Positions 35,185-46,946 of a stretch of DNA of 64,000 nt are shown here, one piece after another. The stretch covers positions 516,702-580,701 of the forward strand of contig PDUO01000013.1 in assembly GCA_003008705.1 (NCBI GenBank). Direction: 5' to 3'. The notes under the pieces were generated by a model, which had not been told where the DNA came from, did no database searches, and saw nothing but the letters and a program-made list of their open reading frames with translations. The translations under genes were made by a program, and so were the position numbers. Numbering within the stretch: the stretch's first letter is position 1; the number at the start of each line of letters is the position of its first letter. This DNA comes from Pezicula radicicola. Taxonomy: Eukaryota > Ascomycota > Leotiomycetes > Helotiales > Dermateaceae.

Positions 35185-36188
35185 AAGAATTTTGCGCTCG
35201 ATCAGTTTTCCCTTGATGTAACACAGAAACGGCAATCTGGGAGATGCATTCCAGCATGCACATTATTTATACCCAGGGGACAATACCTCTTGTGCTTAGT
35301 CGCCTCTGTTTGTTTCGCGTAATAGACGCCTTAATGTTTGTAATGACTGGATGAAGAACGTATGGATATTTCATGTCGGCCTAATACCCGGAGGAGTCTT
35401 TTGTAGATAGATGGTCCTTGGAGGATCTGCGTACGTCAGTGGGCACTTAAAAGTGAAATATAAATTGCAACAATATATTCCAAGGGTGGCGGGCCTTTCT
35501 GTTGTGTGTAGCATGCCTGCCTTTTTATAAGGCCTTGCTAGTGGAATTGGTGTACATGGAAGGAAGCTTGATAGGACAGATTCCGCGAACAGGCTAATGA
35601 CTGATGGTGTCTGGTATGATCTTCACTTTCGTCTTTTGAATTGGTATACTTGCTTTGGACAGACGGCGAAGGGTTGTTCTGCCACCTTTATCAATTACAC
35701 AATTCTTGTCTACGTTTTGCGAGCACTAAGCAGGAGAGGAGTAGGGCTCGTTCACTCCTCTGATGGTGTTCAAGACACTCCTTCGCTCAGGTCATGAGTT
35801 ATATACGGCACCTTCTTTAGCGATGGCGTGAATCTCGGCACTGGTATTGGTGGTACTCGCCATGGTTGTTCGGCTTTGAGTGATGTGATTGAACTGTGGT
35901 TGCGGTTCAAGCTTCAGCATGGCTTCTTCACTCTGCGGCTGCCCTGGCTGCTTCTGTTTCTTCGGATGTGGTAGATGTTGATCCTGAAATGGCACGCAAC
36001 GATGCTATTGTGGTTAGTTTGTCTGATCGTAGGAGGATGTGACATTTCAGTTGTGAGTTTCAAGCTCAATCGTGGTTCCCTACGGTGCCGGCGAAGGTGT
36101 TGTTGGGGATAGCTTCAATTAATAGCCATAGTTGTGTCTGCAGGTTCTGGAATATCCCTTAATGCTGATGGTGTTGAGGACCCATCAT
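35185..36188. other. intergenic, nothing clear
   Basis: 3' region of the regulator. The minus strand here may be the tail of the decayed frame annotated at 36189-37619, but stops are frequent. Confidence 0.4.
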
Positions 36189-37619
36189 TCATTCGGCTCT
36201 TTCAAGATATAATCGATGTCTCCAACATGTCTGAACCGTCAGGAATAGCTTAATCGTCTGCGAGTTCGTTTTTCTATAAAGGTCACTCGGTACAGATGGA
36301 TGAGTGTTGCGAAGACAGTTGCTGAGGACAGTCAGAGGTGACTGCTTGTTTTCGATGGAGATGGTGTTCCCGAGGTATTGAAATGGGCTGTTGGAATCTG
36401 CGCTTGAATATGAGCTTGTCTCGACAACATTTGGGTAGCCATTTCTCTGCCACGATGACAATTCTCGATTTTGAACGTGGAAGTGCGTCGAAGGTAGACA
36501 TGATTGATACTTGCGTTACGGGCTGGCTTGCTTATCGTGCCAGTTGCGTTCCTCCATCCTGCTCTTTTCGCCTTCTGTTTTCGAGTTGAGGGTGGAAGCT
36601 GGTCTTATCGTTCGCTTGGTGCCGTCGCTTTCTCTGTGCAGTTCTGTGGAGTCTAGGTATGGGGTGGTGGGTGCAGCGCTTGTATTGGTAAGTTGCCTCG
36701 GTGCCGTGGACTGTAGCGTTTGGAGAGGTGCTATGTTGCTCGCTGCATCATATAAATGTGAAGAGTCTCATGGCATTCGTGCTCTGCAAGATCGCTGATA
36801 GTCAAAGGGAGGTGTCTTTGATGTAAAGGATATATTCCGTTGTAGGCACTGCTCGCTTGCTTGGACCATATGTGCGTCGTATGCTGGTATGTTGAAGACG
36901 GTTCTCAGAACAACTTCTCGCAGGTCGTAAGCTAAGGCAAAGCACCGAAGAGCAAGCGTTCTTAGGCATTGTAGACCTGTTTCATCTGACGAGTCTTGCA
37001 CTTTCGGCCTTCACTGTTCGATAAGCCTTCTCTCCCTTGCTAGCCCAGGTCATCCAAAGCCGTCGACGATGTTCTCTTTCATCCAGTATCGAGTATCCTT
37101 CGCAGCAGCCAACCAGTAGTCGTGCATGACAGGATATTCTCGTAGTGCATTTTGGCGTATCTCAATGCCAAAATACACCGGTTTGAGTTGCATAGTCGTT
37201 GACAGGTCGTCTGCTGTTCTAAGGACGGAAAAACGTCAAGGCTGGTCGAGATCGTGGTCTTCAAGGGTTGGTGTCGGTTTGTGTTCTTGCACAAATTTTC
37301 GAACTTCGGTAACGAGCGAGTGACTATTCTCTGGCTTGACCTTTGCACAGGAGCGTGTTTTTCAAATAGGTTTTACTCCGCTGGTATCTAGAAGCCAGCT
37401 CAGGCCCATGCACTATCGTCGGCCCCCCTACCATTGGAAGCGTACTGCTCTGGTCCAGCATGGCGTTTGAGGCTCTTGTACGTCATTTCTCCGGAAAGAC
37501 AGTCTTGGGGTATTCGTAGAATCATCTCGTTGATACGGACAATTTAAGATTATCTTTGAACTTTGAATATCACCATGTCTTTCGATGGCTGGAAAATCCA
37601 ACACGATCATTACAAACAA
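36189..37619 (-). pseudogene. decayed unidentified coding region
   Basis: One minus-strand frame of about 477 codons carries only about 8 stops where about 20 would be expected, and the stretches between them read like protein. Examples are HSLVTEVRKFVQEHKPTPTL, MQLKPVYFGIEIRQNALREY, PVMHDYWLAAAKDTRYWMKE and LALRCFALAYDLREVVLRTV. Most stops are TGA, as TGG-to-TGA changes would produce (37236-37238, 37062-37364 region, 37050-37052, 37011-37013, 36768-36770); one is TAA (36516-36518). I do not recognise the family. It could be the relic of a species-specific gene or of a repeated element, or a statistical accident of composition. Confidence 0.35.
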
Positions 37620-40600
37620 GCTCTACGCAATATTCGGTAACTGTGGGTCAACTTGGTAGCCAAGATTGCAAAAACAACCCTTTGGTTTGCTGGAATTTCT
37701 TAAGAATCGAATTCCAGCAACTCCGGTAATCATTCAGACTACAGCTTTTTCTCTATAAAGTCCAGAAGTACCTCAGCTACGATCTGTCTCAGCTCTCCAA
37801 AATAGCTTGAGCACGCATTCCTCACCGTATCAAGCCCAGTCATGACAGCTCTGGGCCAGTTCGAGATCGTAAAGAATACCGAGCGCCCATCACGATTGTT
37901 CTAGCCAATAGAGGCCCATCAATGCAGGATAAGATCCCTCACTTTGCACGCTGGTGCATTGGCTTGGTCCTGCCAATATTCCACTATCAAGACCTATGAA
38001 TGCCAGCGCCATGGAGGCCTACGGAGTGAAAATAGCCCGATCTTGTGGGAATGATATGTTGAACGCTGTAAGACTAAGCGGCGGTCATTTAAAGCAGGGA
38101 TGCAGTTGATTTCCAAGCTGATTGGCCGAGGTTGGCTTCTCTCTAAATGGATGCCGAGCCAAGGTTATGGATTTAAGTGAAATAATGTCTCGCCCCTTTC
38201 TTTGGGGGTGTTCTGTTGGACAGGATTGAAGCATGGGTTGTTTGACGGAGCAACTGGTTATGCGCTTCGAGCTCTTCCAACTTCAGGTCTGCCTGTAATT
38301 CTCCCATGCTCCCAAGCACAGGACAAAGCCGAAATTCGCAGCGGATAGAGCATCGTTTGAATTCTCCAGGTATTCTCTCGTCAAGAAGCTTATAGTGCTG
38401 CTCGTTCTCAGACCTGTTGATGCCCAACGTTTGTTTCACCAACTCTCCTTACTCTTGATCAATTCGCTTCGGTATTAACCGAGAAAGCATCGTCTCTGCC
38501 TCCCATCTCCTCGCACTTTCCTTCTATAGTACTGTGGCGTATAGCAACGCCTATCCGCCCAGTACACTCAGGCTAGATGTCAATCATTGTCAGCCGGGCT
38601 GTGGACCCAAACCTTGACCTGTCAGGTAGACAAGCTAAGGGACTGCACGTTCGTATCACACCAAGAAAGCAGCCAGGCCTTGAGCAATACCACAAAGCAT
38701 TGCCGGCCCATTCTTGCTTCAATGCAGGATTGAGCTCGTGGATTTGCAGCACAACCCCATGTCTTGGGTGATACAGATATACAGATCGAGAAGGTACCTT
38801 TACCACAGCCCCGGCTGCTACTTCCGTGACCGTTCCACCGGGGCGGCAAAGCAAGCCACGACGCTTGATCCTCCACCCTATGTTAAGGTAGGAGTGTTCT
38901 CCAGAAGTGAGCAGCGATCTTTGGTGACAACTCCCAGGTTTATTTGCTATTTTCTACTGTATACAAAAGATGGTCTGTACTTGGCATCCATATGGAGTAC
39001 TTGTCAGTAAAGATTAATGAGATTCCCTAACGATGAGCACCGGGAGTATTATTATCTTGAACATGAATGGCTGAAAAGGCTCGAGGAAACCTGCCTATTA
39101 TTACGCACCAATACCTCCCTCTATTAGGCAGACAGCGAAAGCTTAAGTTTACCATTCTTATTCTTATTAGCGACGTATCCATCTCGGCTGAAAATTAGTC
39201 ACCTTGGTCAGGACTATGTCAGAATAATAAATACTTCTGGACGGAGGAAGAATGTGTCCGTGTCGAACTGCCATCAGTCGACTTTCTCTTCTGGTCACCA
39301 CACGACAGGGTCCACATCAAATTTAAAGATCTAAAGCTTCACAACATCGGCCGTCGGTCGACTTTTCACTATACCATACAGACTGCGGTATTTCTCGGGC
39401 AACGACCCCTCGCAATCATTGTGTGTGGAGTGCAGAACAATGACTGATATCGGTCTAGGACATGGAGGTCCGGAAAAACTGAAATAAGGGCACCAGGCCA
39501 ATCACGTCCTACCGCCCGGGGAGTGCGGATGTTGGTGCGAGGACAGGCTGGCTCCACATTCTCCATTGTCACAGTCACACGCATAATTTTTCTCATCACG
39601 GGGCAGCCACCGACCTGAAAAGGGCATCGTGGTGGAAGTCGAAGCTGGCGAAGAAGCTGAAGCTGAAGTTGAAGCTGAAGCATTGGTGCCCTGCTGTCAG
39701 CTGGAGGGCAAACTAACAATTAAGATCTTTGGACGCGCTTCGTGAGGTCGGGAAGCTAGGATTTTGACAGTACATTGACGCCGCTGCAAGAAATGGCGTC
39801 AATTGCGCTTCTCGACTGCCCTCCCCGCACACTGCAGGCTGTCATATTACTGCTGGTTCGCTATAGAACGCGTTGGAGATCTTATTAAACGCCTGAAGCG
39901 ACGACAGCAAAGCCACTCGAACGAGGTACCCATAGTGCCGAGTAGCGATTCATGGAAAACGGCCTTTTGCGACACACGACATATGCCACTGCCATCCAAA
40001 GTAATAATAATCATAATAACCGTAATATACGACCGTCCAAAGACGGCAACACACCATGCAATGGCAACCACTATCTTGGGCTGCGCACCAGGCGGGCCAT
40101 TTCATTCATTTGCGAGGTGGATTAGCAATGAACGAATGAGTAGGGTCAGAGTACAGCTACAGGCACTACCGTATGTACCTATTCTACCGTACTCGTACCG
40201 ACCTGACGAGTCAGGAGGGGGCGAGAAGAGACAAGACGTTAATCCAACAGCTAAACAAGCGCTCTCCCGCATGCCTCTCTGCACCCGGCTCTGCTTTGAG
40301 TATAGTTTGGATGGGGGGCAATAAGCGCCTGACTCCAATAGGCAAGAGCAGCAGGCAGTTCGCGCCAAAATTACTCCTTCCCTTACCCCCCTCCCCCTTC
40401 CTCCTCCTCCTTAGTACTTTTACTACTACTACACCTGAAGAGCAGAAGAGAAGACGGCGACCGTTGCGTTTGACCAGGGCCATGTTGGCGATGCAAAGCT
40501 GTGCCGCAATCTAGCAAATCAAACTCCGCCTGGCGCGCGCCTAGACGCACCAAGGCATTTTTGACCCATGTCGTATCCATGTTCTCCTGCTGCATTAAGG

Positions 40601-41869
40601 GCGTGCAATTCGCCCATGCATTCGCAATGCCTGCTAGTAACATCCGTGTACCAAGCTGTCGGGTCGAAGGCAGGGAAGCACAGTCCATTGCAGCCATTTG
40701 AGCCGAGCTTTAAAGACGAAAAGTGCCGTGCGCATATCGACGACAATTAGTGAGTGGATTTGTGGTGATGCGGATGTGCAGGACAGGCCATTATTCAGAC
40801 CGTCCGCGGCCTTTGACAACTGCCAGCAAGGCTGACTCCATTCTTGATTCTTTCACGAAGGCAAAAAGAGCAGGAGAAAGAGGACGTTGAATGCTGCATT
40901 CACTCCACTCATATTGATTGTCGCGAATAGCCCGCTTAACGACGACATATCCAGGGCAGTGTTGCGTCCGTGAATCAGGGCAGGGTAGAGAAACACAAAT
41001 CAGCTGCTACACGAATGGGAAGATTGGCCACCAGATACGGACACAGTCCCTTTACTGTAGTAGTCTGCCCGTATCTGCCTCATCGTTGTGTTGTTTTCCA
41101 CGGTAACTAGAGCCCGTCGGTCCGAACCTTGAACCTTGAAAGCCGAGTCTCTCCTGCTTGAACTTGCTTGCACTGTGTGTGTAGCTGCTGCCTTGCCCTC
41201 TATCGTCCTTCGTCCCAGTCTGAAGTCTCTCTCCAGCCCATAGTCCATAGCCCTAGCCCTGGCTCCCACCCCCCGCAGCTGCGGCCAACACTTAACAGCG
41301 AGATCGTCTGTGCATTTGTGTGCACTCTCCCTACGGCTTCGGCATCCCCTATGGTAGCACAGTTAGATTTCTTAACTCCAGCAGGTGTGCCTGATCGTTC
41401 AAGTACCATGCGTCTTTCGCTTCATAAGAGCAGAGTCGGCGGCTATCATGCACATACCACCTTGTACTTGCAACTTTTTACTGCGACCAGACCCAGGTGA
41501 TCCTTCCCAAGACCAAGGCTCAGTGATACTACGCCATCGCTCTTGATCAAACTTATAGGCCTTTACTGGCAAGCTTTCTTTGTCCTACTATTCGGCTGTT
41601 GCCAGTAAGGCTCTCCTTTCCCCCCCAAAGGACTGACTTCCAACAAGCCAAGGCGGATTCTGTCGAATATCTCTATATAATTTTCCGGAGGATTCCCCAT
41701 AGCAGGAGATTGATTTCACAGCATTCGTCTCAGGTCATATATGTCTCGTACTTGGCCCATACTTTCGGGTATATTTGCGTTCCTCCGCTTCTTCCAATCA
41801 TTTGGATCCTTCGCTACACTCTCCTCTCCTCATAAGCGGAGAATCTAGCCTTATCAGTACCTTGTACAG
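37620..41869. other. 4.2-kb gene-poor stretch
   Basis: No gene supported on either strand. It holds an imperfect GAAGCT hexamer repeat (39635-39681) and pyrimidine-rich leader-like sequence (about 41100-41860) before the next gene. Short frames at 38173-38442 and 38573-38854 (minus) were examined and not accepted. Confidence 0.45.
39635..39681 (+). repeat. GAAGCT hexamer microsatellite, imperfect
   Basis: About eight units of GAAGCT with a few substitutions (GAAGTC, GGCGAA, GAAGTT). Confidence 0.75.
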
Positions 41870-43297
41870 ATGTCAATCATGGCCGAATCTTCCTCATACA
41901 ACAACCATCATGCTGGACGACAACAACTATATCCTCAGGAGTGGACAAGTTCCACGAACTGGACTCCGCAAAGTGCTGTGAGTCAATCGACATCACTGGT
42001 GTCGACGTCAAACGGCGAGTGCTAATGGGAGGATAGGTCTCGTCATTCAACTACCCGCAACAGTGCGATTCGAGTTTAATGACGCCAGTGTCGACAGCGG
42101 CATCTGCGCCATCAAGACTGGCACCTATCAAGCAGGAGTCGCCCTCTTCAACCACACCAACAAGCAACTACCATTACTTTTCTCCAGATGAAGAGTATTT
42201 GAACGATAGACCTAAAAATACAATGAAGTATAAGGGTCCACTTGCACATCTACCACCGACATCAAACGACCTGCCACTATCTCCTCTAGATGTCCCAACT
42301 CCTTATTGGGGTCCATATTGTGTTTCTGCCAACACTACAACCTCGCATCACTCCCCAACTTTGAACTCAAGCCCCAGTCTGAATGCGAGTGCTGGTACAC
42401 AGTCTGCTCCTAGCAGTTACAGAGTGCCAAGCCAAGCGCCAATCTTAATCGCACCTACTCCACAGGCACTGCGCCCTGCAAATCGCTATACCGATGATCT
42501 AATTCGACAGAACTCATTTGATTCTGGTCATTCCTCTACGCCTCGATCCGCTCACGTCTTTCAAGGGCCAGGGCATTCCCCGTTCTTGATTGACCAAGAG
42601 GTGATAGGACCACTACCACAAGGAAGAAAGAGGCGATCGACTTCACGCAGAGGTGATGATGGCGACCGCAGTGATTCCAACAGCGAAAAGAGTAGGCAGG
42701 ATGCGCTCCTAGTACAGCTGCGTAATTATGAACGGCGACAATGGAAAGAAGTGAGGGATAAGTTCAACGAAACAACTGGGTTGGCAATGAAGATTCCTGC
42801 ATTGGAGATGCGCTTGAAAAGATATAAAGAACGCAGCCGACCCTGGACCGAGGTGGATGTAAGTCCTTACTCCTTTTCTCAAACCTGATTGACGAAATGG
42901 ACTAATCTGATACCAGGATAATGCTTTAGCTCTCTCTCATGCAGAGGTGTCCAAACACATGTGGAAAATGGTAGCCGACGGCATGCTAAAGCATGGAGTT
43001 TCCGAGGCGTGGCCCAAAGATACTGTCAAGCGAAAGTGGGAAGACAGCAACTTCGACGAGACTGGACCACCACGGATATTTCATGGGGAACCAAGACACC
43101 AAAAAAGGTGTTCGAGAGATCGAGAATCAAGCTCTTGGTCTCTCGAGAGCCCCCCTGAGAATGGCATCCACGAGGGTGAAGATGCCTCCATGTCCGCTGG
43201 AGGAATTGACGACAACAGAAGCAGAGTTGATAATGGCAACAGTACTCATTATCAGCAAGGTTCACAACACCAAACTATGAATGAGGAAAAGCCGTAA
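41870..43297 (+). CDS. Putative Myb/SANT-like DNA-binding protein
   Basis: Three exons: 41870-41977, 42037-42858 and 42917-43297. Two short GT-AG introns (59 and 58 bases) are in phase; 436 residues. Residues 1-200 are Ser/Thr/Pro/Gln-rich and disordered. A basic patch GRKRRSTSRRGDD (about 222) could be a nuclear signal. About residues 245-345 form the only structured-looking part: LLVQLRNYERRQWKEVRDKF, MKIPALEMRLKRYKERSRPW, HMWKMVADGMLKHGVSEAWP then KDTVKRKWED. The W-x(n)-W spacing and K-R-K-W resemble Myb/SANT or trihelix-type DNA-binding domains, but I cannot name the family. The C-terminal about 90 residues are polar and disordered. Likely nuclear; function unknown. Confidence 0.7.
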
Positions 43298-46200
43298 AGA
43301 AGCACTATTTTAGGCGTTTGGGAGGATGTTTTCGCAAGTTGCAAGCAAGCGTCACACTGGCTAAAGTGAATAAAGGTTCTGGGAGGAGGGTATTCACTCA
43401 CTTGTTTTTAGTTTGTAGAAGAGATTGCGGGGAGGACATAGCAAAGGTGCTTAATCTTAGACACAAATATGTTTCTTCCTTGAAAGGAGTTATGATGATA
43501 TCCATTCCACTTCTTTACCTTTATTCATATCTAGTTTCAGAAGACGGACCACTTTCTCAGGAGAAAACTTCTCAACTGCTAAGGGCAAAGAAAGTGAAGC
43601 ACCACAAATTATGATATTTTCATGGTGAAAATTGGCTTTCACATCCCCAAAACCCATCTTAATAACCACTAGAATTCACACTCACTCACCATCTCACAAT
43701 GGAAATTTGTCTTCAACGACGTGGTGACGTCTCCGCGTAACAAGATAGATTCATAGCACCTTCCAACTCGAGGAAATACAAATAGGGGGTTACTAGGTAT
43801 CCAACAGAACCTCCATCCAAATTAACTCCATACCCTGGACACCTGTAGAGAAGAGGCGTGGTCGCACCAAGATTCAAGGAAGTCGAAGGCTCAAAGGGGT
43901 GAAAATAGATACCTTAGGTATGATGAGTATGGGTGGTCTTTCGAAATCGGAGCTACGTGCTTGTCGATCGTATCTGCAGCCTTGTTTCTCTCGTATCGCA
44001 ATTTGAGGTTAGATTGAGTTTTCTTTTTCCCTGATCGTGGTGGTTATCGGCTCCTAGTAGCACGGCACACAGGCTCCCAGGGAAGCTCTGGTAGCTCTCT
44101 CTGGTAGGTTGAGAGGGGGGAAATTTGAATTGAGCCATTAGCCAGATGCCGTCTGGATGATTGATCGCTAATCTAGTTGGCTGATGGTACTAGTTGCAAA
44201 TCCCCGTTGTGTTGCATGTGTCAGTCTTACATTATCTTGGTTTCTAGTCTGCTGCATGCTGCATACCATTGCATGGCATATCATAGCAATCATATTAATC
44301 ATATTCCAACGGTTGATCAGCCTAACCTAACCTGGCTTAACGCCGAAGACGGCTTTTTGTTTTTTCGTTTCTATTTGTTTTCCCCCCTTCCTTTTATATT
44401 TCGAAACATATAACCGGGACAGGGGCTAAGTGGACTTCATACGGCTGGATTAAAGTAGGTAGATCTGAGGTTTGTGGAATATGGTGGCTATGGTGTTTTC
44501 TTTTCTTATTGGTTTGAAGTAGCTATACCACATCTTGAAGGAAGAGATCATGCGAAGGTTTTCCTTTTGGGTGTGACAGCCTTTCATGTTCCATTCCTGC
44601 CATTAGAGAAAGGGAAATATGCAGTTTGGGGCCTTTGGGCAGAGAAGAACGTTGTTGGTGGCGATTTGTGGTTGACGTTTTGCCAAGTGCAGATATGCAG
44701 GTTTGGCGGCTCTCGAGAAGTGGTGATGATGATGGAAGCAAGGGAGGGCTAGTATTATCTAGTAAGTGAGGCTTTCTTTTCGATTAGCGAAGGGAATACT
44801 AGGAAGAATTTGAAAGGATAAATATGGTGGTAGGCTGGACGTCCGAGAGATCTTACAGATTTCGTGTTCGAAGTTGGATTGGGGCTAGGCTTAGGCTTAG
44901 GCTAGGGCTAGGAACCGAGGCTAGATGGATATTGGAGGTGAGTGGTCAATGGTTACGCTCCTGCGGCTTGGAGCCATTTCTGGCGATGGGATGCATTTAC
45001 TCAGGCACGTATCAAATTCTGATCCTGCTAAAGTAGAAAATTGATAGAAAAGGTGTCAAAGGTTAGTCTGTCGTCTCGTTACTGGAGTCTTGGAGAAGTG
45101 CAGATAATCATTCCGTCACTATCGTACGTGGGCGGATAGATTATGAGTTTGTAGATTTAGCAATGTGTGCAGTAGGCTTCATTGGGTGCCAGTTCCAGTG
45201 TTATTTTCTGTACAACACAACTTTTTCTTCTTCTTAGCTTTCTATATTTTTGCAATATGATGATATAGCTATTGGATGATGATGATGAATCTTGAGATTG
45301 CTTTTGTGTGAAAGATGCGTGCAGAAGCCTTGTCACATTCCTATTCTTCCCTTTTATCTCTCGGATGTGGTTGGTTCGGGTGGTTTAGTAGTAAATAGAT
45401 CTCCAAAGAGTTTAAGCGTTGGCTCGTTAATTAAACTTCTTACTGGATTTTCATAATGATCGACCACCCACACCCCACGTTCTTCTTGAGCCACTAAGCT
45501 AAGGCTAGAAAAGTTGCTCGGTTGTATTTGTTCCACTAGTTCCGAAGAATAGACTAAGAAGAAAGTAGAACTAGTGGAATAAATAAGATGAAGACGTGTT
45601 TAAGTATTATTCGAGAATATTTTTAAATATGATAACTTATTTTCAGGAGTTGTACTTCAAGAATACTCCGGCGCAGGTGCACATACAGTTTTAATGTGTC
45701 TACCTGTATGTATGTGTGTATGTATGACATATGTGTCTTAAGTGAATCGTGATGGTGGTGTCGTCGTGTGTGTGGGCGCGGCACCCGTGCCGATTTGATG
45801 TGGCAGTGTGGCACAGCCTCTCTTCGGGCTGCGGAGTCCGAAATAGTCTGTTTTGTAATTGGGATGTAACGGAGTATGGGGGTTCATCGTTACGGAACTC
45901 GGTTGAGAAAAAGAAAGATGTATCACATGGACGTGCTATGGCCTTTAGAAAATTGTATGTACAGTATGTATTAGTGTGATCACATTTGAATTCTTGTTCA
46001 GAGAAAGAGAAACTCCGCTCCGAGAGAGAAAGAAGTAAAAGACAATTTCTAACGTCGTTTCATAGTCTCTCTTTGCCTACTCATTCCTGGTAGGATTTAA
46101 CAAATTGAAGATATGGGGATTTTGTTGGGTGGTTTGAGATTTTTTATGCCAAGCATTTCAATTTTGGGTTTCTTGGGAACTTGGATGCATGCTTCCTATT

Positions 46201-46946
46201 TGAAGAACGCCATTTTTTACTTCTATGACTGTTTGACGATTAAGCGAGGATTGGGGGCTAATTCACTTCTACTTTTCATATGGTACATAGGTATAATACA
46301 AGATGGTAGGTACGAACTAATAGGAGATTAACAAGATACTTAGAGAGATTAAAAGAGAATGAGTGAACAACTTGGTGACTTCAATATAGAGGAACTACTA
46401 ACAATATACCGAAGTGAGATGATGTAGGCCATTCATTCTCTTGGACACGCGGTATGATTTGGGGGCTTGTTGTCACTTTGAAGATCAAACACTCTGTGAT
46501 TGGGACCAAGTACGTGGAAATGAGAAGACAGAAGCGAGGCAATTTCTCTAAGCATCTTTGGCCTGTGTTGACAGTTGTTATTTCGAAGGCTTGACATCAT
46601 TAATGCCTTTTAGTAATTGTGTTCAAATGATGTTGGTGATCTTCTGCATCGTTTGCGTAGTGGGCAGGAATGCTCTCTCAAATGGTAGAGTAGTGGGTCT
46701 TAATTGCGAAGCGACTTTGAGTAAACCGAGCGCGGTGAGAAGGAAGGCGAAGCTAGTTCGCCAGTCGTGTGTATAGTTTAGGAATATTAATATCTTATAC
46801 ATTGGATAGCATGTTAGAAATACAGACTTTCATTTGAGATTCCTGCTCACTTCTCAAATCCACAACTGGATAAAAAGAGTTGTCCCGCCCATCGCGACCC
46901 CTCGCTTCACACTTAATCACTCTCCACACCCTTCCCCTAAAATGCT
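43298..46946. other. 3.6-kb gene-poor stretch with simple repeats
   Basis: No gene supported. Contains a GGCTTAGGCTTAGGCTAGGG-like array (44884-44912), a TGTA microsatellite (about 45704-45727) and short ATG trinucleotide runs (about 45277). Confidence 0.45.
44884..44912 (+). repeat. degenerate (TTAGGC/TAGGGC) short array
   Basis: About five units of GGCTTA/GGGCTA. It resembles telomere-type repeats, but it is too short and internal to claim more than simple sequence. Confidence 0.5.

Noticed and set aside
38573..38854. Minus-strand frame with GGTVTEVAAGAVVKVP, reminiscent of a kinase N-lobe
   Set aside because: The lysine strand is suggestive, but the expected Glu helix and the catalytic HRD/DFG parts do not follow in any frame.
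40211..40746. Overlapping Ser/Cys/Arg-rich frames on both strands
   Set aside because: Frames open on both strands over GC-rich sequence with no domain indicate composition, not genes.
44884..44912. Internal telomere array
   Set aside because: Only about five degenerate units and not at an end; simple sequence is a sufficient explanation.
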